A DNA stretch of 64,000 bases from assembly GCA_019187665.1 (NCBI GenBank), contig JABARH010000014.1, positions 1 through 64,000 of the forward strand, given 5' to 3'. Positions 6,966 to 15,623 of this stretch are shown in pieces. The stretch comes from Anaerolineales bacterium (GTDB lineage: Bacteria; Chloroflexota; Anaerolineae; Anaerolineales; Villigracilaceae). Made by a program: the position numbers and the translations under genes. The notes beneath the pieces were generated by a model. It was not told where the DNA came from and ran no database searches. It worked only from the letters and a program-made list of their open reading frames with translations. The number at the start of each line of letters is the position of its first letter. Position 1 is the first letter of the stretch.

Positions 6966-7934
6966 TTACGGTGTGGGGAATGGGAAGGTGGGTGTGGGCG
7001 CGAAGACCGGGAAACATTTGGCGTACGCGATATTGGCGCGCTTTGCACTGTCCGCATCGAGTCCGCCGAGCGCGGCCGAATTCTGGTATTGCTGCGAGGC
7101 GCCGCAATAATTTTCCTGCGCGAAGAGTTCATCGCCATAGCGCATCGAAGCGATCCGGTATCGCTCCGAGGCGGTCATCGTTCCGTCCCACATGGAGGGC
7201 CAGCCGCTGTAGGCCTGGTAGAAATAGCCAACCGCGTTCTTCCAGTCCAACTCCCAGAAACTGGCGGCCAGCACATAATTGCGCGCGCCTTCGCGCATGC
7301 CGTTGGCTGTGCTGTCCAGCGGACCGAAGCGCTCGGCCAGCGCCAGCTGATAAATACCGCCCTCGAGGTTGCCCTGCTTGATCAGATCCGACCCGTAATT
7401 GCGCAAGGCAAAATAATACATCCCGTCCACCTCGGCGGCGCGGTAGGTGGCATCCTTGCGTCGCAGCGAGTCGAGGTTGGCCAGCGCGTTCGGCCAGTCG
7501 AGGATGTTCATATATTGCTGGGCACGCTGGAATATCTCCTCCACGCCGCTTAAGTCGGGGGTGGGGGTGAACGTCGGCAGGGGGGTGGGCGTGGGGATGG
7601 CGGCCAGCACCATCACCTCGGCCAATTTTTCCGTCGCGCCGGGATACTGCGGGTAATTGTTGATGATGAATTCGAGACGCTGCCGCGCCGCGCCATAGTT
7701 TCCGCTTTGAATGTCCACCAGCGCCAGCGCGTACTGCTCCGCGACCTGCTGCGATACCACAGCGGATTCCGCGCCGAGGCGGTCGCCGATCCCAAATTGA
7801 TAGCCGGCGAACGCGCCCAGGCCGATCAACACGATCAGCCCAAGCAGGCCGAGAAAAAAACGTCCCCAGCGAATGCGTCGCTTTGGCTTCGACGGCTGGG
7901 TGGCTTCGAGAGAAGGTTGGGTTTGCTCAGACAT
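6966..7934 (-). CDS. Membrane-anchored TPR protein
   Basis: The product (about 322 residues) has a cytoplasmic basic segment (SKPKRRIRWGRF), one membrane helix (FLGLLGLIVLIGLGAFAGYQ) and an extracytoplasmic region with TPR-like helices (QQVAEQYALALVDIQSGNYGAARQ; QRAQQYMNILDWPNALANLD; GNLEGGIYQLALAERFG). Two Thr/Pro-rich spacers (AAIPTPTPLPTFTPTP and the last ten residues) are typical of Anaerolineae secreted proteins. ATG 7934 is preferred over 7943 because a TATAAT (7942-7947 on the minus strand) overlaps the latter; a leaderless start at 7934 fits. Its function is unknown. Confidence 0.75.
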   Translation of the reverse strand: MSEQTQPSLEATQPSKPKRRIRWGRFFLGLLGLIVLIGLGAFAGYQFGIGDRLGAESAVVSQQVAEQYALALVDIQSGNYGAARQRLEFIINNYPQYPGATEKLAEVMVLAAIPTPTPLPTFTPTPDLSGVEEIFQRAQQYMNILDWPNALANLDSLRRKDATYRAAEVDGMYYFALRNYGSDLIKQGNLEGGIYQLALAERFGPLDSTANGMREGARNYVLAASFWELDWKNAVGYFYQAYSGWPSMWDGTMTASERYRIASMRYGDELFAQENYCGASQQYQNSAALGGLDADSAKRANIAYAKCFPVFAPTPTFPFPTP

Positions 7935-7941
7935 GGCGGCC

Positions 7942-7947
7942 ATTATA
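7942..7947 (-). promoter_or_regulatory. -10 box of the TPR/CopD operon
   Basis: A perfect TATAAT on the minus strand ends seven bases before ATG 7934. There is no Shine-Dalgarno sequence, which suggests a leaderless mRNA. Confidence 0.55.
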
Positions 7948-8035
7948 CCTTAGCGTGGAAACCGGGTCTCTGTGTGAAACCCGGCTCTCATCAGAATTTT
8001 AGAGTTAAACGTGATCGCAGGCTGGGGGTTCCATC

Positions 8036-9541
8036 CTATAAAGTGAACAGCAAACGCACATCGCGCCAGATGATAATCCATGCAACCATCCCGCCAACGG
8101 ACATGCCCAACAGGGCAGTCGTGACCGCGCCGCCCGGCGCGCCCCACGCCAGGGCATAGGCGGTCACCCCGCCCGCCAGCGCGGCAACCAGCCCGCGCGT
8201 CACCGCCCCGCCCACATGGATGGACTCGTGCGTGCGCCGCGACAGCCACTTGAGCAGGATGATCGCTTCAATTAACAGTGCGATTTCGGCAAAGGCGATG
8301 AGCGGCGCGCCGATCTCGCGGAACCATGTCACACCGACGATGCCGATGGATAAAAATATCGCCAGGCGAATCAGCGCGGCGTAGAGTGGGAACATCGGCT
8401 CTTTGCGCGCGTAGAACGAGCGCGCCGCCACTTCGTGGATGGAGAAGCCGGTCAATGTCAACAAATAGGCGCGTGTCGTCCATGTGATCAATTGGCTGGT
8501 CGCTTCGTCGAAGCCGAAGACCGCGCGCACCAGCGGCGCGACTCCGGCCGCCATGACCGCCGCGATGGGAATTGTGAGCGCGATCAGCACGCGCAGAGCG
8601 CGCTCGATCGTGTCGCGGAATTTTGCCCAGTCGGCGCGGGCGGCGTATTCGGAGAGAGTTGGGAGCATGGCGGTGGCGATGGCTGTGCCGAGGATGGTTT
8701 CAGGGACCTGCATGATCATCCAGCCATAGGTCAGCGAGGTGACTGCCCCGGTTTGGTCGAGGCGCGAAGCGAGGTTGTCGCGGGCGAGAACGATCAACTG
8801 GATGCCGCCCATCGTCAGCAGGCGGGGCCCCATCAGCTTCAAGGCTTCGATCAAACCGGTGTGACGCAGGTTGAGGGCGGGGGTCCAGCGGAATCCGAAT
8901 TTGAACAGCGCGGGGATTTGGATCAGCAGGTGCAGCGCCGCGCCGAGGATGACGCCATAGACGAGTCCGTGAATGCCCCAGCGCGGGACGAAAAAGATCG
9001 CGCCGAAGATCTGACCGATGTTGTACATGGTGGGCGCGAGCGCGGGCAAAATAAAATGCTGGTTGGCTTGCAGGCTTGCCATCACCAAACCGCTGACCGA
9101 AAAAATAATTGTGCCGATCAGGTTGAGCCGCATGAGGTCGGCGAGCAGGGCGCGTTGCTCTGTCTCGAAGCCCGGCGCGATGCCCAACTCCGCGTTGACA
9201 ATCGGTTCCGCGAAGACGCTGATGATGATCGCAACGGTGGCGGTGGCGAGGAAAGCCACGTTGGCGACGCGCGAGAATAAATCCCACGCGGCGGCGCGAT
9301 TCTTTGTTGTCAGGTATTCGGTGAGCAGGGGAATGAACGCCATTGCCAGCGCGCCGCCGGAGATGAGCGCGAATAAAACGTCCGGCAGGTTGTTGGCCGC
9401 GTTGAAGGTGTCGAGCATGCCCACATCGCCGGAGAATTGGCGCGCGATGATGCCGGCGCGCACGAAGGCGAGCGCCTTGTCAATCAGGAAAAAAAACGCG
9501 ACGATCAGTGAGTTGCGCGAGAGTTGTGAGAGTTTGGGCAT
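8036..9541 (-). CDS. murJ: Lipid II flippase MurJ (MviN)
   Basis: This 501-residue polytopic protein of the MOP superfamily moves the peptidoglycan precursor lipid II across the membrane. Family marks include the N-terminal SLIVAFFFLIDKALAFVRAGIIARQFG-like start (here ending ARQFSGDV), DTFNAANNLPDVLFALISGGALAMAFIP in the first helices, and 14 hydrophobic segments. The start at 9541 gives the conserved N-terminus. There is no ribosome-binding site, and a 7-bp tandem array begins about ten bases upstream. It follows nothing on the same strand for 500 bp, so it is probably transcribed alone or from within the array region. Confidence 0.92.
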   Translation of the reverse strand: MPKLSQLSRNSLIVAFFFLIDKALAFVRAGIIARQFSGDVGMLDTFNAANNLPDVLFALISGGALAMAFIPLLTEYLTTKNRAAAWDLFSRVANVAFLATATVAIIISVFAEPIVNAELGIAPGFETEQRALLADLMRLNLIGTIIFSVSGLVMASLQANQHFILPALAPTMYNIGQIFGAIFFVPRWGIHGLVYGVILGAALHLLIQIPALFKFGFRWTPALNLRHTGLIEALKLMGPRLLTMGGIQLIVLARDNLASRLDQTGAVTSLTYGWMIMQVPETILGTAIATAMLPTLSEYAARADWAKFRDTIERALRVLIALTIPIAAVMAAGVAPLVRAVFGFDEATSQLITWTTRAYLLTLTGFSIHEVAARSFYARKEPMFPLYAALIRLAIFLSIGIVGVTWFREIGAPLIAFAEIALLIEAIILLKWLSRRTHESIHVGGAVTRGLVAALAGGVTAYALAWGAPGGAVTTALLGMSVGGMVAWIIIWRDVRLLFTL

Positions 9542-9551
9542 GGGGTGGGTG

Positions 9552-9686
9552 GGTATTCGGTATTCGATATTCGGTATTCGATATTCGATATTCGGTATTC
9601 GGTATTCGGTATTCGGTATTCGGTATTCGGTATTCGGTATTCGGTATTCGGTATTCGGTATTCGGTATTCGGTATTCGATATTCGA
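9552..9686. repeat. 7-bp tandem array (TATTCGG/TATTCGA) upstream of murJ
   Basis: About nineteen heptamers follow each other with strict 7-bp period, mostly TATTCGG with a few TATTCGA. The array starts within about 10 bp of the murJ start codon. Confidence 0.95.
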
Positions 9687-9708
9687 TTATTGGGTGGAGG
9701 CTGTTTCG

Positions 9709-9830
9709 TTAGAATGTGGTTTTGAGGATGCCGCCATCAACGGCTACAGCCGCACCGTGAATGTAGGATGCGGCGGGCGAGACGAGGAAGGCGGCAACGT
9801 GGGCGTCAAATCCGGGCGCAGGCGGGAGCG
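9709..9830 (-). pseudogene. C-terminal remnant of a short-chain dehydrogenase
   Basis: The minus strand reads VAAFLVSPAASYIHGAAVAVDGGILKTTF and a stop, which aligns with the last 30 residues of the complete SDR at 10281-11072 (VFLVSPAASYVHGVALPVDGG). Similarity fades upstream of PGFDAHV, and no nucleotide-binding half is present. It is most simply the tail of a duplicated SDR gene. Confidence 0.7.
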
Positions 9831-10075
9831 CGCATTCAGCATAAAGATTTCGCAGGCCTTTTTTGCGCGACCTTGAAGAGATTCGCGGCCTTCGTTTCTT
9901 CGGGGCGGGCTGGACCTTTTTGGGCCGCCTGTCATTCACAGATTACACAGACAGAGCCCGCGCAAAACCTGGCGCAGGGCGCGTTCTCCAACGTCCATTA
10001 CGCGTGCTGTGCGAAGAGCGCAATCTACACAGGGTTTTCGTGAGCTACTGATGATTGATGTAACAGGACAGCCGA

Positions 10076-10264
10076 TTAATGTTCGTGCGGCGCGGGCGGG
10101 GCGGGATGGAAGCCTGGCAGTTTTTCGCTCAATTGCTGGGGTTTGTGAATCAGGATCGGAAAACAGCGCGAGCAGAGATATTGGGTCTCGCCTTTGAAGG
10201 TCAGGGTCAGCAGGGGGGCTTGCTCGTTGGTCGTGCCGCAGTTCAAACAAACAGGTTGAGTCAT
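10076..10264 (-). CDS. Small zinc-ribbon protein
   Basis: The 62-residue product has two CxxC knuckles, CLNCG near residue 6 and CSRCF near residue 34, separated by a beta-rich segment (APLLTLTFKGETQYL), and a His/Pro-rich tail ending APHEH. I chose ATG 10264, which has AAGGAAA at a good distance and begins right at the first knuckle. It sits 16 bp after the stop of the SDR gene, so both are probably co-transcribed. Its function is unknown. Confidence 0.75.
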   Translation of the reverse strand: MTQPVCLNCGTTNEQAPLLTLTFKGETQYLCSRCFPILIHKPQQLSEKLPGFHPAPPAPHEH

Positions 10265-10280
10265 TGTATTTCCTTTTCGA

Positions 10281-11072
10281 TCAGAATGTTCCCTGGATGA
10301 TTCCGCCGTCCACTGGCAGCGCCACGCCATGCACATATGAGGCGGCAGGCGAGACAAGGAAAACAGCCGCGTTGGCGAATTCTTCGGGACGCCCCATTCT
10401 ACCAAAGGAACTCTGCCCAGACTGCTTGCGCGTCTCTTCTTCGACCGTGGAGCGGTTCGCGGCCGCCCGCGCGTTCATCAACTCGGCGACGCGTTCGGTC
10501 TCCGTCCAGCCGGGCAGGATGGAGTTGAAGCGGATGCCTTCGCGCCCAAGCTCCAGCGCGAGGGATTTTGTCAACCCCACTGTCGCGGCGCGTACGCTGT
10601 TCGAGATCAGCAAATTGGGAATCGGCTGTTTGACCGAATAGGATGTGACCGTCAACACGCTCGCCGCATCCGATGTTCGCAAATGTGGCAGGGCGGCTTT
10701 GATCAATCGCACATGACTCATCAGGCACAGGTCAATCCCCTTTTGCCACGCGGCCTCGTCAAGCGTATCAATCGAGCCTGACTGCGGTCCGCCCGCATTG
10801 GTGATCAGGATGTCGAGTCCGTCGAACATGAGGGTGGTCTGATCCACCAGTTTCGACGGGGTATCGGCTTGACTGATGTCGCCCGCGAGTCCGATCACCT
10901 GCGTGCCTGTGTCGCGCTGAATCTTTTCCGCCGCCGCTTTGACCTTCGCTTCATCACGGCTGTTGATGACGACTCGGCAGCCTTCTTTGGCAAGCGCCAG
11001 CGCGGCGGCATAGCCCAGTCCGCGCGAGGCGCCGGTGACGAGGGCAATTTTGTTTTTGAGATGCAAGTCCAT
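10281..11072 (-). CDS. SDR-family oxidoreductase, 3-oxoacyl-ACP-reductase-like
   Basis: The Rossmann motif TGASRGLG and the NAG motif (ITNAGG) are clear, as is the C-terminal SPAASYVHGVALPVDGG typical of FabG relatives. The catalytic YxxxK is not: the region reads NLLISNSVRAATVGLTKSLA, which puts Ser and Arg at the Tyr and Lys positions by my alignment. A known FabG-like subgroup departs from the catalytic tetrad in this way, so the reaction is uncertain. I chose ATG 11072 (after AAGGAGAA); the longer frame merely translates the 8-bp array upstream. The product has 263 residues. Confidence 0.85.
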   Translation of the reverse strand: MDLHLKNKIALVTGASRGLGYAAALALAKEGCRVVINSRDEAKVKAAAEKIQRDTGTQVIGLAGDISQADTPSKLVDQTTLMFDGLDILITNAGGPQSGSIDTLDEAAWQKGIDLCLMSHVRLIKAALPHLRTSDAASVLTVTSYSVKQPIPNLLISNSVRAATVGLTKSLALELGREGIRFNSILPGWTETERVAELMNARAAANRSTVEEETRKQSGQSSFGRMGRPEEFANAAVFLVSPAASYVHGVALPVDGGIIQGTF

Positions 11073-11090
11073 GTATTCTCCTTGATGAAG

Positions 11091-11218
11091 TACACACGTG
11101 AGTATGTAGACACGTAGACACGTAGACAGGTAGACACGTAGACACGTAGACGTGTAGACACGTAGACGCGTAGACACGTAGACACGTAGACACGTAGACA
11201 GGTAGACACGTACACACG
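11091..11218. repeat. 8-bp tandem array (TAGACACG family), 16 units
   Basis: Sixteen octamers with strict period lie just upstream of the SDR start on its 5' side. Variants TAGACAGG, TAGACGTG and TACACACG are interspersed. On the minus strand the unit reads GTCTACGT, the same family as the arrays in lysA and near rny. Confidence 0.95.
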
Positions 11219-11246
11219 TTTCGCAAATTGTATACCTGTGTACCCC

Positions 11247-11528
11247 TTATAAGACCTCTATCTTTTGATCAATCACATCCCCATCCGTCCAATTTCCTTC
11301 CACCCATTTTGCCATACTTTGCAGGGACTGTTGCACGGTCACTGTGTCAGAATTAATCACGGCGCAGGCGATGACGGTTTCGGTCCACTTGTCCTGCAAA
11401 TCCATCTCCGCGACCGAGACGTTGAACTCGCGGTGCAGGCGCGCGATGAGCGGCTTGATCCGTCCGCGTTTTTCTTTGAGCGAGGCACAGCCGGGCAAGT
11501 GGAGGTGGATGGTGAGTTGTCCGAGCAT
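11247..11528 (-). CDS. YlxP-like DUF503 protein
   Basis: The 93-residue product begins MLGQLTIHLHLPGCASLKEK and continues with KPLIARLHREFNVSVAEMD and KWTETVIACAVINSD, matching the DUF503/YlxP family, a small ferredoxin-like fold protein. Homologues often lie near translation genes (B. subtilis YlxP is next to rbfA), but the role is not established. ATG 11528 is preferred because it gives the conserved N-terminus. The gene is divergent from folC with 48 bp between the starts. Confidence 0.85.
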   Translation of the reverse strand: MLGQLTIHLHLPGCASLKEKRGRIKPLIARLHREFNVSVAEMDLQDKWTETVIACAVINSDTVTVQQSLQSMAKWVEGNWTDGDVIDQKIEVL

Positions 11529-11564
11529 TGGGTAATTTTGATTTACGATTTTTGATTTGCGATT

Positions 11565-11570
11565 TACAAT
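11565..11570 (+). promoter_or_regulatory. -10 box of folC (leaderless)
   Basis: TACAAT ends six bases before the folC ATG at 11577. No ribosome-binding site is present. Confidence 0.5.
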
Positions 11571-11576
11571 CCAACC

Positions 11577-12908
11577 ATGACCGACACCCAAACCGCCTAC
11601 AACCTCGCCCTCGATTACCTCTACAGTTTCGTGGATTATAGCCTCAAACACGTCTCGGAACTTGCCAAGGCGGACTTCAACCTGGATCGCATGTTCGCGC
11701 TGATGGAATCGTTGGGGAATCCGCAAACGATGTATCCGATCATCCATGTGGCGGGGACGAAGGGGAAGGGGAGCACGTCCGCGCTGTGCGCTTCGGCGCT
11801 ACGGGCGGCGGGGTACAGCGTGGGACTCTACACCTCGCCCCATCTGGAGGATTACGTCGAGCGGATTCAAGTGAACGGCCAGCCCATCGCGCATGATTTT
11901 TTGATCGAGTTGGTGGAAGAGATTAAGCCGCATGTCGCAAATATCCCGAAGTTGACAACCTTTGAAATTACAACCGCGCTGGGTTTCATGGCATTTGCAA
12001 AATCAGGGGTCAACGCGGCTGTCGTTGAAGTGGGACTGGGCGGTCGCCTCGACGCGACGAATGTGGTCACGCCGAATGTCGCAGTCATCACCTCATTATC
12101 CATGGATCATACGACTGTGTTGGGCGATACGCTGGCGAAGATCGCAGGCGAGAAAGCCGGCATCATCAAGGAAGGCGTGCCGGTTGTCGCTTCACCGCAG
12201 AAGCCGGAAGCCCTCGATGTTTTGGAGCGCATAGCCAGAGAGAAACATGCGCCGCTGACGTTGGTTGGCAGGGATGTAACATTTGAGATGTTGAGTTCGT
12301 CATTGGAAGGGCAATCGTTTCGGTTGAACGACAACGTTGAGCGTTTAACGTTAAACGTTCAACTGCCCTTGCTTGGCTCACATCAGGTTGTGAATGCCGC
12401 GACCGCGTATGCCGCGCTGAAAGCGAGCAGACTCACGATTTCAAACGCCGCCCTTCAAAAGGGATTTTCTCGGGTAAAATGGCGCGCCCGCTTCGAGGTG
12501 GCGCGCCGCGAGCCGCCGCTCATCTTTGACTCGGCGCACAACGACGATTCGTTCGCCCGCCTGCGCGAGACACTGGAGGCGTATTTTCCCAGCCGTCGGG
12601 TGTATTTGATCTTCGGCGCGTCGGAGGATAAAAACATCCCCGGTATGCTGCGCGAGATGAAACCAAAGATTCAAAAACTCATCGTCACACGCGCCGATCA
12701 CCCGCGCGCGCTGGAGGTGGAAAAAATTCAGCAACTGGCAGACCAGGCCGGGGTCGCGCATGAAGCGGTGGCGCCGGTATCCTCCGCGTTGACGCGTGCG
12801 TTGGACTTGTCCGCAAAAGATGGTAGCATTGTCCTGTCGGCGGGGAGCATGTTCGTCACTGCCGAGGTGATGCGAGAATGGAAGAAACGAGATTCGATAA
12901 TTCGATAA
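11577..12908 (+). CDS. folC: Folylpolyglutamate synthase / dihydrofolate synthase
   Basis: The enzyme adds glutamate to dihydropteroate or folates using ATP. The P-loop VAGTKGKGST (about residues 57-66), the SPHLEDYVERIQVNG loop, the EVGLGGRLDATNVV segment and the Mur-ligase-like C-terminal domain (FDSAHNDDSF, LIFGASEDKNIPGML) are all present. The length of 443 residues is normal. The last codons (RDSIIR) already lie in an ATTCGATA tandem array that separates it from lon. It is probably transcribed from a leaderless promoter shared back to back with the YlxP-like gene. Confidence 0.95.
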   Translation: MTDTQTAYNLALDYLYSFVDYSLKHVSELAKADFNLDRMFALMESLGNPQTMYPIIHVAGTKGKGSTSALCASALRAAGYSVGLYTSPHLEDYVERIQVNGQPIAHDFLIELVEEIKPHVANIPKLTTFEITTALGFMAFAKSGVNAAVVEVGLGGRLDATNVVTPNVAVITSLSMDHTTVLGDTLAKIAGEKAGIIKEGVPVVASPQKPEALDVLERIAREKHAPLTLVGRDVTFEMLSSSLEGQSFRLNDNVERLTLNVQLPLLGSHQVVNAATAYAALKASRLTISNAALQKGFSRVKWRARFEVARREPPLIFDSAHNDDSFARLRETLEAYFPSRRVYLIFGASEDKNIPGMLREMKPKIQKLIVTRADHPRALEVEKIQQLADQAGVAHEAVAPVSSALTRALDLSAKDGSIVLSAGSMFVTAEVMREWKKRDSIIR

Positions 12909-12957
12909 TTCGATAATTCGATAATCGAATCTCGAATATCGAATATCGAATACCGAA
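12893..12957. repeat. 8-bp tandem and inverted array between folC and lon
   Basis: Four ATTCGATA units are followed by the complementary motif (TCGAATAT-type units), so the array as a whole is also an inverted repeat. It encodes the last four codons of folC and ends about 20 bp before lon. Confidence 0.85.
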
Positions 12958-12976
12958 TTACGAAAACCGAGAAAAC

Positions 12977-15442
12977 ATGAATCATCCCGACGACTGGAAC
13001 GAAGAAGAAGATAATTTTAACCTCGCGCTGACGCAGCGCACCGAGGAACTGTACCGCGTACCGAATTTCGACGCCGACGAGAACGGCCTCATTGAGGCGC
13101 TGGTTTTGCCGCTGAGAGACCTTGTTATTTTTCCACGCATGGTCTCGCCGATCTTTGTGGGACGCGAATCTTCGCTGTTGGCGTTGCAGGAAGCCCAGCA
13201 TCGCAACCAGACCGTGATCGGACTGACCCAGCGCGATTCGAGCCTGGAAGATCCGAGCCTGAAAGATTTCCTGCCGATCGGCGTGGAGATGGCGGTGGGG
13301 CGGCTGCTCTCGATGCCGGACGGTTCCTCCTCCGCGCTGGTGCAGGGACGCCGCCGCATCGAAGTGGTGGAATTCATTCGAGTGAAGCCTTATATTAAAG
13401 TGCGCGCGCGTGTGATCTTCGAACCGACCGGCGCCGACCGGCAGACCCAGGCGTTGATGCGTTCCGCGCTGGACTCGTTCGACCGCTGTGTGCAATTGGA
13501 CCGCTCGATTCCCGAAGAGGCGCATCTGTTCGCAATGAATATTTCCGAGCCGGGCTGGCTGGCGGATATGATCGCCACGTCGCTGTCGCTCAACTTTGCG
13601 GAGAAGCAATCCCTCCTGTTGATGACCAACCCGCGCGCGCGCCTGGAGCAGGTCAACAAAATCCTCGCCGAGGAAATTGACGTGCTGGAACTCGAAGACG
13701 AGATTCACAGCCGTGTGCAAAACGAGGTGGACAAGAGTCAGCGCGAGTTTTATCTGCGTGAGCAAATGCGCCAGATCCAAAATGAATTGGGCGAGGGCGA
13801 CGTGTTCACCCGCGATGCCAGCGACTTGAAACAGCGCATCGAAAAGGCCGCCATGCCGGATGAGGCGCGCAAAGTGGCGCTGAAGGAAATGGAACGTCTC
13901 AATCAGATGCCGCCCATGGCGCCCGAAGTCGCGATCATTCGCACCTATCTCGATTGGATTCTCGATCTGCCGTGGAGCGTCTTCACTGAAGATAATCTCG
14001 ACGTGAAGAATGCCGCGCGCATCCTTGACCGTGACCACTACGGTTTGAAGAAAGTCAAAGAACGCATTCTTGAATACATCGCCGTCCGTTCGCTCAAGCC
14101 GAAAAAAGAACGCCAGCCGATCCTGTGCTTCGTCGGTCCGCCTGGGACGGGGAAGACCTCGCTGGGACGCTCGATCGCCGAGGCGTTGGGGCGCAAGTTC
14201 GTGCGCGTCTCGCTTGGAGGAGTCCGCGATGAGGCGGAGATTCGCGGGCATCGCCGCACGTACATCGGCGCCCTGCCCGGCCGCATGATCCAGACGATGA
14301 AGCGGGCTGGCACAGCCAATCCGCTTTTTATGCTCGACGAAATTGATAAACTCTATTCGGACTTCCGCGGTGATCCAGCCTCCGCGTTGCTGGAGGTTCT
14401 CGACCCGGAGCAGAACAACTCGTTCAGCGACCATTATCTCGAACTGCCGTTCGACCTTTCGAAGGTCATGTTCGTGACCACGGCCAATTATCTCGGTCCG
14501 ATCCCACCCGCTCTGCTCGACCGCATGGAAGTGATCGAGTTCCCCGGCTATATCGAAGAGGAAAAGATCGCCATCGCAGAGAAGTACCTCATCCCGCGTC
14601 AACTGGACGAAAATGGGATCCACGATCTCGGCTTGAAGATAGAAATGCCCAGCCTGCAAAAGATCATCCGCGAGTACACCTTCGAGGCAGGCGTCCGCAA
14701 CCTGGAGCGCGAGATCGGACGCGTGTGCCGCAAGGTGGCGCGGCAAAAAGCGGAGAGCAAAAAATATTCCGAGACCGTCACGCCGGAGATCATCGAGAAA
14801 TTCCTCGGCCCGCCGCAGTTCTTCCTCACACAAGCCGAGCGCAAGGACGAAGTCGGCGTAGCGACCGGTCTCGCGTGGACCGAGAACGGCGGCGAGATCA
14901 TGTTCGTTGAGGTCGCCATCCTCGAGGGCAAAGGCACCGTGCAGATCACCGGTCAGGTCGGGGACGTGATGCAGGAATCGGCTCAGGCCGGGCTGACCTA
15001 TCTACGGTCCCGCGCCGCTTCGTTCGGAGTCGGAAGCGAGTACTTCGACCGACTCGACTTGCACATCCATCTGCCGGAGGGCGGGATTCCAAAAGATGGT
15101 CCCAGCGCGGGCATCACCATGGCGACGGCAGTCATCTCGGCGTTCACGGGACGTCCCGTGTTCAAGGATGTGGCCATGACCGGCGAGATCACCCTGCGCG
15201 GACGCGTCCTGCCGATCGGCGGTGTGCGCGAGAAGGTGCTTGCCGCGCATCGCGCTGGCATGAAGACCGTCATCATCCCCGAGCGGAATCAAAAGGATTT
15301 GGTGGATGTCCCGAAGCAAGTGCAGAAGGACTTGAAGATTCTCCCGGTCAATCACATGGACCAGGTGCTGGAGATCGCGCTCTCGAAGGAAGTGACCGCC
15401 GAGCCGCCCAAGCCGAAGCAGAAGAAAGAAGAGGGGGAGTAG
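12977..15442 (+). CDS. lon: ATP-dependent serine protease Lon
   Basis: Lon degrades misfolded and regulatory proteins in the cytoplasm. Domains in order are the LON substrate-binding domain (about 35-240, starting LIEALVLPLRDLVIFPRM), a coiled helical region, the AAA+ module with Walker A GPPGTGKTS (about 389-397), Walker B FMLDEIDKL, and the protease domain with DGPSAGITMATAV (Ser about 708) and the Lys dyad partner in the GGVREKVLAAHRAG region. The length of 821 residues is normal. The extreme 3' end (codons QVLEIALSKEVTAEPPKPKQ and on) is duplicated at 16308-16386, after the toxin-antitoxin pair. Confidence 0.97.
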   Translation: MNHPDDWNEEEDNFNLALTQRTEELYRVPNFDADENGLIEALVLPLRDLVIFPRMVSPIFVGRESSLLALQEAQHRNQTVIGLTQRDSSLEDPSLKDFLPIGVEMAVGRLLSMPDGSSSALVQGRRRIEVVEFIRVKPYIKVRARVIFEPTGADRQTQALMRSALDSFDRCVQLDRSIPEEAHLFAMNISEPGWLADMIATSLSLNFAEKQSLLLMTNPRARLEQVNKILAEEIDVLELEDEIHSRVQNEVDKSQREFYLREQMRQIQNELGEGDVFTRDASDLKQRIEKAAMPDEARKVALKEMERLNQMPPMAPEVAIIRTYLDWILDLPWSVFTEDNLDVKNAARILDRDHYGLKKVKERILEYIAVRSLKPKKERQPILCFVGPPGTGKTSLGRSIAEALGRKFVRVSLGGVRDEAEIRGHRRTYIGALPGRMIQTMKRAGTANPLFMLDEIDKLYSDFRGDPASALLEVLDPEQNNSFSDHYLELPFDLSKVMFVTTANYLGPIPPALLDRMEVIEFPGYIEEEKIAIAEKYLIPRQLDENGIHDLGLKIEMPSLQKIIREYTFEAGVRNLEREIGRVCRKVARQKAESKKYSETVTPEIIEKFLGPPQFFLTQAERKDEVGVATGLAWTENGGEIMFVEVAILEGKGTVQITGQVGDVMQESAQAGLTYLRSRAASFGVGSEYFDRLDLHIHLPEGGIPKDGPSAGITMATAVISAFTGRPVFKDVAMTGEITLRGRVLPIGGVREKVLAAHRAGMKTVIIPERNQKDLVDVPKQVQKDLKILPVNHMDQVLEIALSKEVTAEPPKPKQKKEEGE

Positions 15443-15512
15443 TCGGCTAGTCCGATAGTCGGCTAGTTCGATAATCGGCTGGTCTCCTAGTCTGCTGGTC
15501 AAGTAGTGCGTA
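15441..15512. repeat. 8-bp tandem array after lon (AGTCGGCT family)
   Basis: Units such as AGTCGGCT, AGTCCGAT and AGTCTGCT follow each other with 8-bp spacing right after the lon stop. AGTCTGCT is the complement of the unit at 17816-17888. Confidence 0.75.
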
Positions 15513-15522
15513 GTTGGTAATG

Positions 15523-15560
15523 AATGAAAAAATGCGTAGCGCGGTGAGCGTTACGCATTT
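15523..15560 (+). terminator. lon terminator hairpin (copy 1)
   Basis: A stem AAAATGCGTA...TTACGCATTTT with inner GCGC pairing follows lon and ends in T. A second version with compensatory base changes is found at 16440-16475. Confidence 0.65.
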
Positions 15561-15607
15561 TGGATTCTGAAAGCGAATTTTACGGCGAAAGCCCGGCTTA
15601 TTTTCGA

Positions 15608-15616
15608 TGCTATAAT
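15608..15616 (+). promoter_or_regulatory. Extended -10 promoter of the HEPN-MNT pair
   Basis: TGC-TATAAT is a perfect extended -10, ending seven bases before ATG 15624. The alternative ATG at 15615 lies inside this box and therefore cannot be the start if the box is used. Confidence 0.6.
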
Positions 15617-15623
15617 GTTTATC

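Larger units (their letters stand above)
9542..10075. other. Gene-poor stretch between murJ and the zinc-ribbon gene
   Basis: It contains the TATTCGG array (9552-9686), a truncated SDR remnant (9709-9830) and about 240 bp (9835-10075) in which I see no convincing gene, only ORF shadows. Confidence 0.6.

Noticed and set aside
6380..7381. A 333-codon + strand frame opposite the CopD-like and TPR genes
   Set aside because: Its translation is low-complexity and starts in the 8-bp array; the minus-strand genes have clear membrane and TPR patterns.
9018..9725. A 235-codon + strand frame ending in the TATTCGG array
   Set aside because: It is opposite murJ and its C-terminus is only the array translated.
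11091..11218. Possible CRISPR array
   Set aside because: The repeats are 8 bp with no spacers and no cas genes nearby.
12728..14833. A 701-codon open frame on the minus strand opposite folC and lon
   Set aside because: It is antisense to two well-supported genes, its translation is His/Leu/Arg-rich without any motif, and such long shadows are common in GC-rich coding DNA.
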